Assembly (NCBI GenBank): GCA_026399515.1
Contig: JAPLQT010000047.1
Location: 1-61,057, forward strand
DNA length: 61,057 nt
Origin: Pseudomonadota bacterium
GTDB taxonomy: Bacteria; Pseudomonadota; Gammaproteobacteria; Burkholderiales; Rhodocyclaceae
Reading direction: 5' to 3'
The position numbers were made by a program, and so were the translations under genes. The notes below the pieces were generated by a model. The model saw only the letters and a program-made list of their open reading frames with translations. It did no database searches and was not told where the DNA came from. This document shows, in pieces, positions 60,046 through 61,057 of the stretch (its first letter is position 1; every line of letters begins with the position of its first letter).

Positions 60046-60855
60046 ATGATAACCGCAGGCATAGACATGGGTTCCCGCACCGTCAAGGTGGTGTTCCTGG
60101 AGGAACTCGCCGTGGCAGGCGCGCCGCAACTGAAATGGGGCGTCAAGGGCAAGCACATCATGTTCCCGGATGAACTCGACATGGATGTGGCCGCCGAGAA
60201 GGCTTTTGAGGACGGCATGAAGGAAGCCGGCATCACCCGCGATCAGGTGAGCTATGTGGTGTCGACGGGCGCCGGACGCAAGCAGGTGAAATTTGCCACC
60301 GGCGATGTCACCGAGGTGTCCGCAGGTGCGCGCGGCGCGGTGTTCATGTGTCCGACGGCGCAGACGGTGGTCGACGTCGGCGCCGAGGAAGGACGCGGCG
60401 TCAAGGCCAATGCCGAGGGCAAGGTCGTGGATTTCGCCGGCAACGAAAAATGCGCCGCCGGCGCCGGTGCCTTTGCCGAGTCGATGGCCCGCGCGCTACA
60501 GATGAACCTGAAGGAATTCGGCGAGGCCAGCCTGCGTTCCGAGAGGACCATTCCGATGAACGCGCAATGCACTGTGTTCGCCGAATCCGAAGTGGTGTCG
60601 CTGATCCATTCCGCGACACCCAAGGAAGACATCGCCAAATCGGTGCTGGATGCCGTGGCCAGCCGCGTCTGCGCCATGGTGCGACGCGTCGGCATCGAGG
60701 GCGACGTGATCCTGATCGGCGGCATGGTGAATAACCCGGGCTTCGTCAAGTCGCTAAAAACCTCGCTGGGCATCGATCACATCAACCTGCCGGATATGCC
60801 TGAATATATCAGCGCCCTGGGCGCCGCCCTGATCGCAGCCGACGGCAAGGCCTGA
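60046..60855 (+). CDS. bzdP: Benzoyl-CoA reductase ATPase subunit BzdP (BcrD-like)
   Basis: A 269-residue ASKHA-fold ATPase subunit that drives electrons uphill to BzdN/BzdO. The phosphate motif is GIDMGSRTVKVVFLE; VVDVGAEEGRGVK is the second. Cys136 (NEKCAAGAGAFAESMA) and Cys175 (MNAQCTVFAESEVVSL) should bridge the inter-subunit [4Fe-4S] cluster as in activators of 2-hydroxyacyl-CoA dehydratases. AAGGAGATATAG precedes the ATG. Motif wording (STGAGRKQVKFATGD) is closer to Azoarcus BzdP than to Thauera BcrD as I know them. Confidence 0.88.
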   Translation: MITAGIDMGSRTVKVVFLEELAVAGAPQLKWGVKGKHIMFPDELDMDVAAEKAFEDGMKEAGITRDQVSYVVSTGAGRKQVKFATGDVTEVSAGARGAVFMCPTAQTVVDVGAEEGRGVKANAEGKVVDFAGNEKCAAGAGAFAESMARALQMNLKEFGEASLRSERTIPMNAQCTVFAESEVVSLIHSATPKEDIAKSVLDAVASRVCAMVRRVGIEGDVILIGGMVNNPGFVKSLKTSLGIDHINLPDMPEYISALGAALIAADGKA

Positions 60856-60892
60856 GCGCAGCGTCCAACGACCAAACTGAAAGGAAATCATC

Positions 60893-61057
60893 ATGGCAGC
60901 AGGAGAGAAGAAAGAATACTGGCGCTGGGAGGAGAGCTGCTGGATAGACGAATCGAAGAACTGGCGCGACGCAGGGATCGTCACCGCCGGCATCGATGTC
61001 GGTTCGGTCAGTTCCCAGGCGGTGGTCTGTGTCGACGGAGAACTGTATGGCTACAAC
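60893..61057 (+). CDS. bzdQ: Benzoyl-CoA reductase ATPase subunit BzdQ (BcrA-like), 5' part only
   Basis: The first 55 codons of the second ATPase subunit; the gene runs off the window. It begins MAAGEKKEYWRWEESCWIDE and reaches the phosphate motif VTAGIDVGSVSSQAVVCVDG. AAAGGAAATC lies 5-6 bases before the ATG, 37 bases after bzdP. The tryptophan-rich leader before the ATP motif is the form found in BcrA/BzdQ proteins. The rest of the operon (bzdM, dch/had/oah-type beta-oxidation genes, bzdR) would be expected beyond the edge. Confidence 0.88.
   Translation, partial: MAAGEKKEYWRWEESCWIDESKNWRDAGIVTAGIDVGSVSSQAVVCVDGELYGYN

Noticed and set aside
1-61057. tRNA, rRNA, CRISPR arrays, riboswitches or an intact insertion sequence
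   Set aside because: No cloverleaf, rRNA consensus, regularly spaced repeats, known riboswitch core or transposase was seen on reading; a dedicated RNA search has not been run.

Overview
The window is GC-rich, densely packed bacterial DNA. Benzoyl-CoA reductase genes of the Azoarcus (bzd) type, indolepyruvate:ferredoxin oxidoreductases, PutA, LuxR/MalT-like activators and TonB receptors together suggest a facultatively anaerobic betaproteobacterium, probably of the Rhodocyclales (Azoarcus, Aromatoleum, Sterolibacteriaceae or a relative). No rRNA, tRNA, CRISPR array or intact transposase was seen.

Layout. At 0.05-6.1 kb (+ strand) lie a TumE/TumA-like toxin-antitoxin pair, a secreted DUF3224 protein and two exported S9-family peptidases. 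At 6.2-19.8 kb (- strand) one tightly coupled operon reads TonB receptor, hyuA, hyuB, NCS1 permease, Xaa-Pro aminopeptidase, putA, ornithine cyclodeaminase-like protein, cupin. At 20.0-31.3 kb there is a 273-bp element with 26-bp terminal inverted repeats, a large LuxR-type ATPase regulator, an amidase, a second TonB receptor, a sulfatase and a divergent second LuxR-type regulator. At 31.3-42.3 kb are a DMT exporter, a nested hairpin element, an S-methyl-thiohydantoin-desulfurase-like (DUF917) gene with a short hyuA, then RidA, MFS transporter, amidohydrolase, hyuB and hyuA. At 42.4-52.9 kb are a fused indolepyruvate:ferredoxin oxidoreductase, an Lrp regulator, an unusual MeaB / molybdopterin-binding / MobA-like fusion, and split iorA-iorB. 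At 52.9-57.1 kb are dodecin, an EAL-type signalling protein, a MauL-like cupredoxin, a SnoaL-like protein and a small unknown ORF. At 57.2-61.06 kb an anaerobically regulated promoter drives bzdN-bzdO-bzdP-bzdQ, the last cut by the window edge.

How it may work together. The two island halves look like pathways that import a bulky substrate through TonB receptors and open cyclic amides with ATP-dependent HyuA/HyuB enzymes. In the first operon the downstream genes (Xaa-Pro aminopeptidase, PutA, OCD-like) point to proline as a product, so a cyclic or modified proline-containing peptide is a reasonable substrate guess; this is inference. Four promoters in the second half (TonB receptor-amidase, sulfatase, short hyuA-DUF917, hyuA-hyuB-amidohydrolase) share one layout: two runs of C about 22 bp apart, exactly 10 bp, a TTGC -35 hexamer, 17 bp, and an AnnAT-like -10. 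They probably form a regulon of the LuxR/MalT-type activator encoded among them.

The right end links to anaerobic aromatic metabolism: 2-oxoacid:ferredoxin oxidoreductases can generate the low-potential ferredoxin that benzoyl-CoA reductase consumes. The bzd promoter carries a perfect FNR-type box centred at -41.5 from the predicted start and TGCA repeats at the start site, as expected for AcpR/BzdR-type control.
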